A stretch of DNA of 50,806 nt. Origin: Alphaproteobacteria bacterium MarineAlpha5_Bin9 (GTDB lineage Bacteria; Pseudomonadota; Alphaproteobacteria; HIMB59; GCA-002718135). A program made the position numbers and the translations under genes. Of this stretch, positions 1-8,879 are shown one piece after another (position 1 is the first letter of the stretch; each line of letters starts with the position of its first letter). The DNA lies in the NCBI GenBank assembly GCA_002937895.1, contig PTKV01000001.1:68057-118862 (forward strand), read 5' to 3'. The notes below the pieces were generated by a model, which ran no database searches, was not told the DNA's origin, and was given only the letters and a program-made list of their open reading frames with translations.

Positions 1-22
1 CATTTTTCATCAACTACATAAG

Positions 23-481
23 TCATAAATTTTTATTTATTTTTTCCAAAACCTTTTTCTTTGCATTTCCACTATCAAAATCTTTTATATATAGCAATCC
101 TGTCAATCTTCTAATTAAACTAGATTCATAATCATGAATTTTTCCATCCGCTAACACAACCTCCCACAATATTTCAATAATTTTAATTTTTTTTTCATAT
201 TCAAAAAAACTATTAATTTGCGAGGTATAAAAGTGAAAAGAATTGGAATTATTTATATTTTCAAGACAATTTTTAACTATATTATTAGATTTTTTTAAAT
301 CAATATTAAAGAAATCTGATATTGAATTTTCAATATTCATTATTTCACTTTTATCAACAACTCCATCAATTGAAGCTGCTTCTATCAATAATCCTGCAAC
401 AACTGTTAATTCTGAGTCGTTGTTTTTGAATTTTTCATCTGAATTTTCATTCTGAAAAATATTAAAAAAAGAATTTAACAA
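23..481 (-). CDS. TerB-family (tellurite-resistance-like) protein
   Basis: A 152-residue acidic, mostly helical protein resembling the small TerB/COG4103 family. Two acidic motifs typical of the fold are visible: a DGVVDKSE stretch near residue 40 and a second LADGKIHDYESSLIRR stretch near residue 115, the likely metal-binding repeats. There is no signal peptide or membrane segment, so it is probably cytoplasmic. It starts 22 bases after the helicase stop on the same strand, so the two are probably co-transcribed. The biochemical role of stand-alone TerB proteins is not established. Just beyond its stop, at the window edge, an ATG at 10-8 (minus) could begin another gene, but too little is present to call it. 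Confidence 0.7.
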   Translation of the reverse strand: MLNSFFNIFQNENSDEKFKNNDSELTVVAGLLIEAASIDGVVDKSEIMNIENSISDFFNIDLKKSNNIVKNCLENINNSNSFHFYTSQINSFFEYEKKIKIIEILWEVVLADGKIHDYESSLIRRLTGLLYIKDFDSGNAKKKVLEKINKNL

Positions 482-502
482 AATATCACCTGTTTTTTTA
501 TA

Positions 503-3061
503 TTAAAGTAGTTTTTGTAAAACCGCAAAAGGAGAATTTGGATCAGCTCTTTTTTTATCAATTTTTGGTTTAACAATTTTTTTAAAATTTTTTTTGATTT
601 TATGATTTTTATTCTGATTTGCCTTTTTATTTTTATGAGAAAACAATCTTTTTTCATTGCCCATAAGAATACTTTGAAATCCACAAAATTCCATTATTTC
701 AGACAATTGCTGAGAATTACACCCTAAAGGATTCATAAGTTCTGAACTTTCTAAAAAAGGTCCAGTTTTAATTTTTTGTCTCGCTAAAAAAAATATTTTT
801 TCGAAACTATCAATTCTAATTGCAAAATTATTTATAGATAAATATCCTAATGCCATCCAATAACTTTGAGGCATATTTAGTTCATATTTAAATGAAACTC
901 TACCATTTTGAGGTATTGGAAGTTTTCCATCTAAACTTGGATTGTTATAAATATTCCATAAAATAGCTTTTAATTCTATGGCACTTTTTTTTAAAAGATT
1001 AGGCATAAAAAAAAATTTAGCCCCTATACGAATACCTAATTTAGAAATTATTAACTTTTCATCTTTTGTGAGTTTTTTTATTTGATTATAATAATTATAT
1101 ATAGGCATTGATCCAAGATTATCAAAAAGATTAAATGTAATTGATCTTATATTAGCATTTAATAAATCTTCCTTTTTAATAATATTGATTGAATTCAAAT
1201 CTTCAGAAATTTTGTTAGTAATCCATTTTTCCAATTTATTAATTATTAGCTTTTTATTTTCAGAATCAATGCTTTCGGATTCTCTAATTTCAATTTTAGG
1301 AGAATAAATATTTTGACCTTTTTTTAAATAAGCAATTGAATCCTCTCCCCAAAAAATTTTAATTTTTTCTTTGATTTGATATGAATTTAAGTCTTCTAAA
1401 CTTATTGAATCTTCAGGTGCCTCTAAAAAAATTTTAATTTTTTCTAATATCATTAATTTAACACTTTTTTTAACATGTTCATGAGAAAAATTTGATAAAG
1501 ATTTTATTTTATTTTCAATAATCAGTCTAAAACCCTTAATTCTCCCATAAATATCAGTGTTTAATTTTACAGTATTTTGTTTTTCTATTTCTATAATTGG
1601 TTTTAAATTCACTTTGTTATTTTTTGAAAAATATATTGCTGAATTATCAATAAATCTGTTAGTTAATTTTTCATGAAGTTGATCAGATAAATTATTTTCT
1701 ATGTTTCGTGTTTTTTCTTGCCAGTAATTTTTATTTTTTAACCAATTGTGTTGATTGGAAATATATGTCCAGGTTCTTATATATGCAATTTTTTTTGCCA
1801 ATGCCTCAATATCACCTTTAAAATTTTCAATTTTATAAACATGCTCATAAATTAAACTCTCAGGTAATGTTAAATTATTTTTAATAAGTTTTAAAAAAAT
1901 ATCTTTAAGCAGTTCTATATAACTATCATTTAAAATTTTAGGAAAATCAGGTATTCTACAAACTTCCCATAAAATTTTTAAATTTTCAGGATTATTTAAA
2001 TATTTTTTTATATCACTATCATTTTTTAATTGCCTAAAAGATAACTCATCTTGTGCATTTCTTTTTTTGATATAAAATTTTTCAAAAGGATCTTTATTCA
2101 AAGAATCTAAAAAAGAAGATATTGAACTAAAATCTAAATTATTATTTCTCCAATAAACTTTTTGTATATCTTCAAAATTATGTTCCTCAACATTTTTTAT
2201 TACTATAGGGTCAACATTATAAATATCTTTAGTAAAGCCAAAAGTTCCATCATTCATATATCTACCAGCTCTTCCAGCAATTTGAGCAATTTCTGAAGTA
2301 AATAACTTACGCGTATATCTTCCATCAAATTTTTTTAATGATGAAAAAATTACATGATTAATATTTAAATTCAAACCCATTCCAATTGCATCAGTTGCTA
2401 TCAAATAATCTACTTCATTATTTTCATAAATCTCTACTTGTGCATTTCTAGTTCTAGGACTTAAAGAACCAAGCACAACTGCGGCGCCACCTTTTAAAGA
2501 TCTAACCATTTCTGCTAATTCATAAACTTTATTTACATTAAAAGCTATTATTGCTGAACGAGGTTTAACTTTAGAAATATTATATTTTTTACTAAATGTC
2601 AGCTTTGAAAATCTTTCCCTGGTTTCGATTTTAATATCTTTAATAATTTTAATTAAAATATTTTTTATTGTCTTTGAACCTAATAAAATTGTTTCATATT
2701 TTCCTCTAAAATTTAAAATTCTATCGGTAAAAATATGGCCTCTTTCAAAATCAGATGCTAATTGAACTTCATCAATAGCAACACATTCTGAATTAATATT
2801 ATATGGCATGGATTCAACTGTACAAAAAAAATATTTGGGATTACTGGGTATTATTTTTTCTTCACCAGTTATTAAAGCAACTTTATTGCTTCCAACTTTA
2901 AAAACTGCTTTATCATAATTTTCCCTTGCAAGTAATCTTAATGGAAAACCAAAAACACCTGATTTGTAAGAAAGTAAACGATCTAATGCTAAATATGTTT
3001 TACCTGTATTTGTTGGCCCCAATATAGCAGTAATTTTTGCTTTATTATATTCATGAAACAT
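503..3061 (-). CDS. SUV3-like DEAD/DEAH-box RNA helicase
   Basis: An 852-residue superfamily 2 helicase of the type related to mitochondrial SUV3, which unwinds RNA for degradation. The Walker A motif GPTNTGKT is at residues 15-22, the Walker B-like DEVQ at 97-100 (SUV3 proteins have DEIQ or DEVQ), and motif VI QIAGRAGR is near residue 265. The long C-terminal part ends in a lysine-rich tail followed by SPFAVLQKLL, a type of ending I recall from alphaproteobacterial members. Known mitochondrial relatives work with an exoribonuclease; no nuclease gene lies beside it here. It is separated from aconitase by only five bases, which suggests a shared transcript. Confidence 0.85.
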   Translation of the reverse strand: MFHEYNKAKITAILGPTNTGKTYLALDRLLSYKSGVFGFPLRLLARENYDKAVFKVGSNKVALITGEEKIIPSNPKYFFCTVESMPYNINSECVAIDEVQLASDFERGHIFTDRILNFRGKYETILLGSKTIKNILIKIIKDIKIETRERFSKLTFSKKYNISKVKPRSAIIAFNVNKVYELAEMVRSLKGGAAVVLGSLSPRTRNAQVEIYENNEVDYLIATDAIGMGLNLNINHVIFSSLKKFDGRYTRKLFTSEIAQIAGRAGRYMNDGTFGFTKDIYNVDPIVIKNVEEHNFEDIQKVYWRNNNLDFSSISSFLDSLNKDPFEKFYIKKRNAQDELSFRQLKNDSDIKKYLNNPENLKILWEVCRIPDFPKILNDSYIELLKDIFLKLIKNNLTLPESLIYEHVYKIENFKGDIEALAKKIAYIRTWTYISNQHNWLKNKNYWQEKTRNIENNLSDQLHEKLTNRFIDNSAIYFSKNNKVNLKPIIEIEKQNTVKLNTDIYGRIKGFRLIIENKIKSLSNFSHEHVKKSVKLMILEKIKIFLEAPEDSISLEDLNSYQIKEKIKIFWGEDSIAYLKKGQNIYSPKIEIRESESIDSENKKLIINKLEKWITNKISEDLNSINIIKKEDLLNANIRSITFNLFDNLGSMPIYNYYNQIKKLTKDEKLIISKLGIRIGAKFFFMPNLLKKSAIELKAILWNIYNNPSLDGKLPIPQNGRVSFKYELNMPQSYWMALGYLSINNFAIRIDSFEKIFFLARQKIKTGPFLESSELMNPLGCNSQQLSEIMEFCGFQSILMGNEKRLFSHKNKKANQNKNHKIKKNFKKIVKPKIDKKRADPNSPFAVLQKLL

Positions 3062-3066
3062 TTAAA

Positions 3067-5706
3067 TTAAGCAACTTTATTAACAATTCTTTCAAGAATA
3101 TAATTAAGAATTCCACCTGATTTATAATATTGTAATTCTTTTTCTGTATCAACTCTACATTTTAATTTAATTTTTCTAATTTGATTTTCAGAAGAAATTT
3201 CACAATCTAATATTTTTGAAGGAGTTATTAAATTTATATTTTTGATTGTAATTTTTTCTTCACCAAGCAATTTAAGTTCGTGTCGGTTTTGTTTATCCAT
3301 AAATTCTAAAGGTAAAACACCCATCCCGACTAAATTACTTCTGTGAATTCTTTCAAAAGACTCGGCTATTATTGCTCTAACACCTAATAATTTTGTACCT
3401 TTAGCTGCCCAGTCTCTGGAAGACCCTGTGCCATATTCCTTTCCAGCTATAATTATAAGCGGAACCTTTGTTTTATTATATTGCGAGGCTGCTTCAAAAA
3501 TAGATTTATTCTCATGATCTAGAAAACATTTTGTTATACCTCCCTCGATATTATGTAATATTTCATTTTTAATCCTTATATTTGCAAAAGTGCCTCTTAA
3601 CATAATTTCATGATTACCTCTTCGAGAACCATATGAATTAAATTCATTAATTCTTATTTGTCTTTTAGTTAAGTACTCTCCTGCAGGACTTGAAACGTGT
3701 ATTGCTCCGGCTGGAGATATATGATCTGTTGTTATGGTATCTCCTAAAATTGCAAGTATTCTTGCATCAATTATATCTTTATTGCTTAAATTTTCTATAT
3801 CAAAAAAAGGAGGTTTCTTTATGTATGTGCTTTCCAACTGCCAATTAAATGTTGAATTTTTATTTATTTTAATTTTAGACCAGTTTTTATCTCCATCATA
3901 AATTTCATTATATCTTAATTTAAACATATTGGTATCAAGACTGGAATCTATCAAATTTTTTATTTCTTTAATACTTGGCCATAGATCTTCTAAATAAATT
4001 TTTTTTCCATTTTTATTTATTGCTATTGGATCATTAGTTAAATTAATTTGTATGTTTCCAGCAAGAGCAAATGCAACTACTAAGGGAGGGGAGGCAAGAT
4101 AATTTGCCTTTACTTCTTGATGAATTCTGCCTTCAAAATTTCTGTTTCCTGAAAGAACAGAACAAACAATTAAATTATTTTTTTGTATTTCTTTTGATAA
4201 TTTTGGATCCAAAGGCCCTGAATTACCTATACATGTCGTGCATCCATATCCTACAATGTTAAAACCTAAAATATCTAAATATTTTGTCAAACCTGATTTA
4301 TCTAAATAATCTTTAACGACCTTGCTTCCTGGAGCCAAACTTGTTTTCACATGAGGTTTTATTGACAGTCCTAATTCAACAGCTTTTTTTGCAACTAGTC
4401 CAGCTGCAATCATTACATTTGGATTTGATGTGTTTGTACAACTTGTTATAGCAGCAATTACTATATCTCCATTTTTTAAATGATTACTATTTTCTTTTTT
4501 AGAAAATTGATTGCTATAATTATTTTTAAATGAATGTGAAACATTAGATAATGATATTTTATCTTGGGGCCTCTTAGGTCCAGCAATAGATAACTCTACC
4601 GAACCCATATCAAATTTAATGATATAATTATAATTAACTTTATTTTTATTTGCCCACAATCCTTGTTTTTTTGAATATATTTCTACCAATTTTATATGTT
4701 CATCTGTTTTGCCTGTTGTGTTTAAATAATTTAGTGTCTCTTGATCTACAGGAAAAAAACCACAAGTTGCTCCATACTCTGGTGACATGTTTGATATTGT
4801 TGCCCTGTCTGCAAGAGATAATTTTTTAATTCCATCTCCAAAAAATTCAACAAACTTTCCTACAACACCATGTTTTCTTAATTTATTTGTTATAGCCAAA
4901 ACAAGATCAGTTGAAGTAACTCCTTCTCTCATTTTTCCATTTAATTCAAAACCAATAACTTCTGGAACATTTAGCGAGAGAGGTTCTCCTAACATAACTG
5001 CTTCTGCTTCAATACCTCCTACCCCCCATCCAAGAACTCCTAATGAATTTACCATTGTGGTGTGACTATCAGTTCCAACAACGCTATCTGGGTAAACATA
5101 TTTATGCCCATCTAATTCTTCAATCCATACAGTTTTAGCAATACTCTCTAAATTAACTTGATGGCAAATTCCCAAACCAGGTGGAACTAAGTTAAAATTA
5201 TCAAAAGCATTTTGACCCCATTTAAGAAACTCATATCTTTCCTTATTTCTTTTGAATTCTAGATCTATATTTTTATTTATAGAATTTATATTCCCAGAGT
5301 TATCTACGCTTACTGAATGATCAATTACTAAATCTACTCTAGATTTTGGATTGATAATTTTTGGATCAATTTTGGTTTGTTTAAGTTTATCTCTCATTGC
5401 TGCAAGGTCTGCTATTGCTGGCACTCCAGTAAAATCTTGCATTAAAACCCTAGCTGGGGAAAAATTTATTTCAGTTTTATTATTATTATTATTCAAGTGT
5501 TTTATAAAATTAATAATTGATAATCTAGTTGTTGATTTTCCATCTTCATTTCTAAGCAAGTTTTCTAGTAAAATTTTCAATGTTAGGGGTGTTATGTCTA
5601 AATTTAGGTCAAACTTGTTCTCAATTAAGTTTAAATCATAAAAAATAAAATTATTTTGATTAATTTTTAGATTATTTTGTGTTTTAAATGTATTTTTTGA
5701 GCTCAT
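3067..5706 (-). CDS. acnA: Aconitate hydratase A
   Basis: Aconitase of the TCA cycle, converting citrate to isocitrate through a [4Fe-4S] cluster. With the start chosen here it has 879 residues, normal for AcnA. The cluster ligands are visible: Cys423 in SCTNTSNP, and Cys489 and Cys492 in GCTTCIGNSGP. The C-terminal swivel domain carries GSSRDWAAKG. An open frame extends nine codons further upstream to 5733, but the MSSKNTF start at 5706 matches the usual AcnA N-terminus and is preferred. It is divergent from the histone-like gene and ccm operon; acnA next to ccm genes is a familiar alphaproteobacterial arrangement. Confidence 0.96.
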   Translation of the reverse strand: MSSKNTFKTQNNLKINQNNFIFYDLNLIENKFDLNLDITPLTLKILLENLLRNEDGKSTTRLSIINFIKHLNNNNNKTEINFSPARVLMQDFTGVPAIADLAAMRDKLKQTKIDPKIINPKSRVDLVIDHSVSVDNSGNINSINKNIDLEFKRNKERYEFLKWGQNAFDNFNLVPPGLGICHQVNLESIAKTVWIEELDGHKYVYPDSVVGTDSHTTMVNSLGVLGWGVGGIEAEAVMLGEPLSLNVPEVIGFELNGKMREGVTSTDLVLAITNKLRKHGVVGKFVEFFGDGIKKLSLADRATISNMSPEYGATCGFFPVDQETLNYLNTTGKTDEHIKLVEIYSKKQGLWANKNKVNYNYIIKFDMGSVELSIAGPKRPQDKISLSNVSHSFKNNYSNQFSKKENSNHLKNGDIVIAAITSCTNTSNPNVMIAAGLVAKKAVELGLSIKPHVKTSLAPGSKVVKDYLDKSGLTKYLDILGFNIVGYGCTTCIGNSGPLDPKLSKEIQKNNLIVCSVLSGNRNFEGRIHQEVKANYLASPPLVVAFALAGNIQINLTNDPIAINKNGKKIYLEDLWPSIKEIKNLIDSSLDTNMFKLRYNEIYDGDKNWSKIKINKNSTFNWQLESTYIKKPPFFDIENLSNKDIIDARILAILGDTITTDHISPAGAIHVSSPAGEYLTKRQIRINEFNSYGSRRGNHEIMLRGTFANIRIKNEILHNIEGGITKCFLDHENKSIFEAASQYNKTKVPLIIIAGKEYGTGSSRDWAAKGTKLLGVRAIIAESFERIHRSNLVGMGVLPLEFMDKQNRHELKLLGEEKITIKNINLITPSKILDCEISSENQIRKIKLKCRVDTEKELQYYKSGGILNYILERIVNKVA

Positions 5707-5932
5707 ATTTTTGATATTATTACTATAAATCAAATATAAATCGATATTTATAATTTTTTTAAATATTATTAAACTTATAAGTTTTCTGCGATAAAATTAG
5801 CATTAAACAATGATTTAATTAAATATTATAAATAAAAAATTTTTCTATAAAAATAATATTAATGACTATTTTTTTAATAGTATTGACTTTAAACGAAACT
5901 TTTGGGAAAAATCATTAGCCTTTATTGTTAGT

Positions 5933-5984
5933 CACATAATGTGGCTTGGAGGTGGTTCCTCCATGATAATTTGCTACAAGGAGC
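5933..5984 (+). promoter_or_regulatory. Structured 5' leader of the histone-like gene
   Basis: Just before the small basic gene lie several nested inverted repeats: the palindrome CACATAATGTG (5933-5943), a perfect hairpin GGAGG-TGGTT-CCTCC (5948-5962), and an outer pairing GTGGC (5941-5945) with GCTAC (5973-5977, one G-U). The Shine-Dalgarno AAGGAG follows at 5978-5983. The CTCC inside the hairpin could instead pair with the GGAG of the ribosome site, so two exclusive folds are possible. No known riboswitch class was recognised. Regulatory function is inferred from structure only. Confidence 0.4.
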
Positions 5985-5989
5985 ATTTA

Positions 5990-6124
5990 ATGGCTAAGAA
6001 AAGAAGAAAAGCAGCTAAGAAAAAAGCTGCTCCAAAGAAAAGAAGAAAAGCTGCTAAAAAAGCAGCACCTAAAAAGAAAAAAAGAAAAGCAGCTAAGAAA
6101 AAAGCTAAAAAAAGAAGAAGATAA
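5990..6124 (+). CDS. Small lysine/arginine/alanine-rich histone-like protein
   Basis: A 44-residue protein made almost entirely of Lys, Arg, Ala and Pro in repeated KKRRKAAKK and AAPKK blocks, like the tails of bacterial histone H1-like proteins. Such peptides bind nucleic acid non-specifically; here a role in nucleoid or RNA packing is inferred from composition alone. The start at 5990 is chosen because AAGGAG sits at 5978-5983. A longer frame from 5939 would run through the leader hairpin and is less likely. It has its own terminator downstream and probably its own regulated leader. It lies between acnA and the ccm operon and has no evident functional link to either. Confidence 0.75.
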   Translation: MAKKRRKAAKKKAAPKKRRKAAKKAAPKKKKRKAAKKKAKKRRR

Positions 6125-6178
6125 TTTAATATCTTTTTTTTAATTCTTTTTAAGTATTCTTTTTTTTCTACAAAAAAA

Positions 6179-6226
6179 GAGATTTAGAAATCTCAAAAAC
6201 GGGGTATAATTGCCCCGTTTTTTTTT
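6179..6226 (+). terminator. Tandem hairpins with rho-independent terminator
   Basis: Two hairpins in a row. GAGATTT-AG-AAATCTC spans 6179-6194. A strong GC-capped hairpin follows, AAACGGGG (6197-6204) with CCCCGTTT (6213-6220), running into a T tract to 6226. This should end the histone-like transcript. The T tract stops only seven bases before the ccmA start, so ccm expression needs read-through or a promoter inside this region. Confidence 0.85.
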
Positions 6227-6233
6227 AAAATTT

Positions 6234-6845
6234 ATGTTATTAGCAAGTAATCTGTCATTCAAAAGATCCAATCGAATAATCTTCGAAAATTTAAATATAT
6301 CTTTGTCACCTGGTAATGGAATTCAAATTATAGGAAGAAATGGGATTGGGAAAACTACTTTGATAAAAATTCTATCATCCATACTATATCCTAGTACAGG
6401 AGAAATATTTTGGAAAGGAAAAAATATTCACAAAAATTTAGATAAATTTTTTTATGACTTATCTGTAATTATGGATTTAAATACAGGTAAAAAAGATTTA
6501 ACTATTATTGAAAATATAAATTTTTGGAAAAGCCTTTTTTCATCTTCTATTACAGAAAAAGAAATCGATTCAATTTTAGATTTATTAAATTTGCAATATT
6601 TAAAAAATACTAAAGTAAAATACTTATCTTTCGGAGAAAAAAGAAAATTGGAAATTTCAAGACTGGTTATTGAAAGAAAAACTCTTTGGATTTTTGATGA
6701 ACCTTTTTTGGGCTTAGATAAAAATTCAATGGATATTTTTATTGAAACAATAAAAAACCACCTTAAAGATAATGGAATGATAATATTTGCCTCTCATCAT
6801 AATATAGAAGTGCCGAATTTAAACCTTATTGATTTAGAAAATTAA
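6234..6845 (+). CDS. ccmA: Heme exporter ATP-binding protein CcmA
   Basis: ATPase subunit of the CcmABCD transporter that drives release of heme-loaded CcmE during cytochrome c maturation. With the ATG at 6234 it has 203 residues, normal for CcmA. Walker A GRNGIGKTT, the signature-type YLSFGEKRKLEISRL, and Walker B LWIFDEP are all visible. An earlier TTG at 6210 falls inside the terminator loop and is rejected as the start. It is the first gene of a contiguous ccmABCDEFGH run and ends one base before the ccmB start codon. Confidence 0.93.
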   Translation: MLLASNLSFKRSNRIIFENLNISLSPGNGIQIIGRNGIGKTTLIKILSSILYPSTGEIFWKGKNIHKNLDKFFYDLSVIMDLNTGKKDLTIIENINFWKSLFSSSITEKEIDSILDLLNLQYLKNTKVKYLSFGEKRKLEISRLVIERKTLWIFDEPFLGLDKNSMDIFIETIKNHLKDNGMIIFASHHNIEVPNLNLIDLEN

Positions 6846-6846
6846 A

Positions 6847-7578
6847 ATGTCAATCTTTGTTAAATTAGCTAGTTTTTTTAAAATAAATTTATTTAATAAA
6901 ATAGTTAATTTTTTAATTATTATAGGAGCAATAATAAAAAGAGAGTTTATAATTACTTATAGAAATTTTTTTAATATATTAACAATAGTGATTTTTTTTA
7001 TTCTAGGTATATTCATTTTTGTTTTTGCAACTGGACCAGATATTAAAGAATATAAAGAAATAATTATAGGAATTATATGGACTTTACTTCTTTTTAGTTC
7101 TGCTATTTCTATAGATAAATTTTACCAAGATGATTTTAATGATGGTAGCATTATTGTTTTTTATATTAGTTCAATATCATTAGAATTCTATGTTATTATA
7201 AAGATTATTATATCTTGGTTTTTTTGGCAATTACCTTTTTTTATTGTTATTCCTATTATTTCATTATTTTTGGATATTAATATAATAAAACTAAAACTTT
7301 TGTTATTATCATTTCTAATTGGATCTCCTATTTTAACAATGCTATCTTCTATTTCTAGCTCTATGAATTTACTTAATGACAAAAATACAGTTATTGGAAA
7401 TCTAATTGTAATAATCTTAAGTATACCTGTTATAATATTCGGTGTAGGAATAATTAATGCTTCGCCTGAAATAATTAATCCACAACTAAATATCTTATTG
7501 GGAATATTATTACTATTTATTGCGATCACTCCTTGGATAAGTGCAAGTTGTATAAAAATAGGACTAAGAAATAGTTAA
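6847..7578 (+). CDS. ccmB: Heme exporter membrane protein CcmB
   Basis: Integral membrane partner of CcmA. It is 243 residues with about six hydrophobic segments, and the KREFIITYRN motif near residue 35 matches the cytoplasmic entry region of CcmB. It is about 20 residues longer at the N-terminus than typical members, so a later start is possible, although the upstream reading frame is tightly packed against ccmA. Its stop overlaps the ccmC start by one base, indicating translational coupling. Confidence 0.9.
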   Translation: MSIFVKLASFFKINLFNKIVNFLIIIGAIIKREFIITYRNFFNILTIVIFFILGIFIFVFATGPDIKEYKEIIIGIIWTLLLFSSAISIDKFYQDDFNDGSIIVFYISSISLEFYVIIKIIISWFFWQLPFFIVIPIISLFLDINIIKLKLLLLSFLIGSPILTMLSSISSSMNLLNDKNTVIGNLIVIILSIPVIIFGVGIINASPEIINPQLNILLGILLLFIAITPWISASCIKIGLRNS

Positions 7579-8276
7579 TGTTTAAAACTTTTTTTAATCC
7601 TGGCTCTTTTGAAAAATTAGCTTCAAAGCTTAATCTACCTATTCTAATTTTAAGCTGTGTTAGTATGATAACCGGCTTAATAATTATTTTTTATTTTTCA
7701 CCAGATGACTATCAACAAGGATCTACTGTTAAAATAATGTACATTCATGTACCAGCCGCATATATTTCCTTAATGACTTTTGCAATAATGGCTATTTATA
7801 GTATTATATCACTCGCATTTAAAATGCCTTTTGGTTTTATAATTAACAAAGCTTTAGCACCTATAGGAGCTGTGTTCACTTTGATTTGTATTGTATCTGG
7901 TTCACTTTGGGGAAAGCCAATGTGGGGAACTTGGTGGGTATGGGATGCTAGATTAACTTCAGTTTTTATACTTTTTATTACATATATTTTAGTGATCTTA
8001 ATAAGACAATCTTTTACAAACATTGAAATAGGAGAAAAAATTTCTGCAGTTTTTGTAATATTAGGCTCAATAAACTTACCAATTATTAAATTTTCAGTTG
8101 ACTGGTGGAATACACTTCATCAACCAGCTAGCATAAGCAAACTTTCCTCTCCCTCTATAGATATTACTATGTTGATACCTTTACTAATTATGACAGTTGC
8201 ATTTATGAGCATTACATTAAATATAGCCCTAATAAGTATTAGATACGAAATTATTAATAGAAAAAGACAAATATAA
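7578..8276 (+). CDS. ccmC: Heme-handling protein CcmC
   Basis: Six-helix inner-membrane protein that attaches heme to CcmE. It has 232 residues. The periplasmic tryptophan-rich WWD domain is at about residues 111-126 (WGTWWVWDARLT), flanked by the expected heme-ligand histidines His57 (MYIHVP) and His181 (WWNTLHQP). It overlaps ccmB by one base and precedes the tiny ccmD after a 61-base gap. Confidence 0.95.
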   Translation: MFKTFFNPGSFEKLASKLNLPILILSCVSMITGLIIIFYFSPDDYQQGSTVKIMYIHVPAAYISLMTFAIMAIYSIISLAFKMPFGFIINKALAPIGAVFTLICIVSGSLWGKPMWGTWWVWDARLTSVFILFITYILVILIRQSFTNIEIGEKISAVFVILGSINLPIIKFSVDWWNTLHQPASISKLSSPSIDITMLIPLLIMTVAFMSITLNIALISIRYEIINRKRQI

Positions 8277-8337
8277 AATATTGATTATTAAATTTAATAA
8301 TATATTTATTAATATTAACAGGATAATTAATATTAGC

Positions 8338-8442
8338 ATGTATTTTTGGTATATATTTTGTTCATACTTTTTTGCATTTTTTATGGTATCTTTATTATCT
8401 ATTGATGCTTATTTTAAATTAAAGAAAATTAAAAATTATTAA
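8338..8442 (+). CDS. ccmD: Heme exporter accessory protein CcmD
   Basis: A 34-residue protein beginning MYFWYIFCSYFF, with one hydrophobic helix followed by a short basic tail (KLKKIKNY). This is the typical design of CcmD, which bridges CcmC and CcmE in the membrane. It is easily missed because of its length. Position between ccmC and ccmE and the two-base gap to ccmE support the call. The ribosome site is weak (AGGA about 15 bases upstream), so translation may be low or coupled. Confidence 0.8.
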   Translation: MYFWYIFCSYFFAFFMVSLLSIDAYFKLKKIKNY

Positions 8443-8444
8443 CT

Positions 8445-8879
8445 TTGTCAATCCGATTTCAAAGAATTTTTATCATAATTGTTTCGATAATATTAATTTC
8501 AATCGCGATTACATTAATATTATACAATTCAAGAAATAATATAATTTTTTTTTATACACCCAGTGAACTAATCGATGTTGATCTAAACATTGGAGAAAAA
8601 GTTAGAATAGGGGGCATCGTAAAAGAAAATTCGATTAATAAGAAAAAAAATATAATAAAATTTATTGTTACAGACAATAAAAATGAAATTAATGTAAACT
8701 TTGAAGGCATTTTGCCAGATTTATTTAGAGAAAAACAAGGTGTAGTTACTGAGGGCAAATTAATTAATAAATTTACAATAAAGGCTGATAAAGTTTTTGC
8801 AAAACATGATGAAAATTACATTCCAAAGTCTATAAAAAAACAATTGAAAAATAATGATTTTTGGCAAAAAGATTATTGA
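8445..8879 (+). CDS. ccmE: Heme chaperone CcmE
   Basis: Periplasmic heme chaperone of 144 residues. An N-terminal anchor (about residues 8-27) precedes the OB-fold domain. The covalent heme ligand is His121 in AKHDENYIP, with Tyr125 also conserved. The start appears to be TTG at 8445, two bases after the ccmD stop; no in-frame ATG lies in a plausible place. The stop overlaps the ccmF start by one base. Heme is loaded by CcmC, released by CcmAB and passed to CcmF. Confidence 0.93.
   Translation: MSIRFQRIFIIIVSIILISIAITLILYNSRNNIIFFYTPSELIDVDLNIGEKVRIGGIVKENSINKKKNIIKFIVTDNKNEINVNFEGILPDLFREKQGVVTEGKLINKFTIKADKVFAKHDENYIPKSIKKQLKNNDFWQKDY

Noticed and set aside
475-684. 69-codon minus-strand frame overlapping the helicase C-terminus
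   Set aside because: Out of frame with the helicase, whose C-terminal SPFAVLQKLL ending is convincing; the frame is a lysine-rich artefact.
4787-5065. 92-codon open frame on the plus strand within aconitase
   Set aside because: It lies wholly inside acnA on the opposite strand and has no ribosome site or recognisable motif; it is a shadow of the real gene.
5883-5888. TTGACT as a -35 box for the histone-like gene
   Set aside because: No acceptable -10 sequence is found at 16-18 bases downstream.
7188-7529. 113-codon minus-strand frame inside ccmB
   Set aside because: Opposite a clear ccm gene, with low-complexity isoleucine/serine-rich content and no family resemblance.
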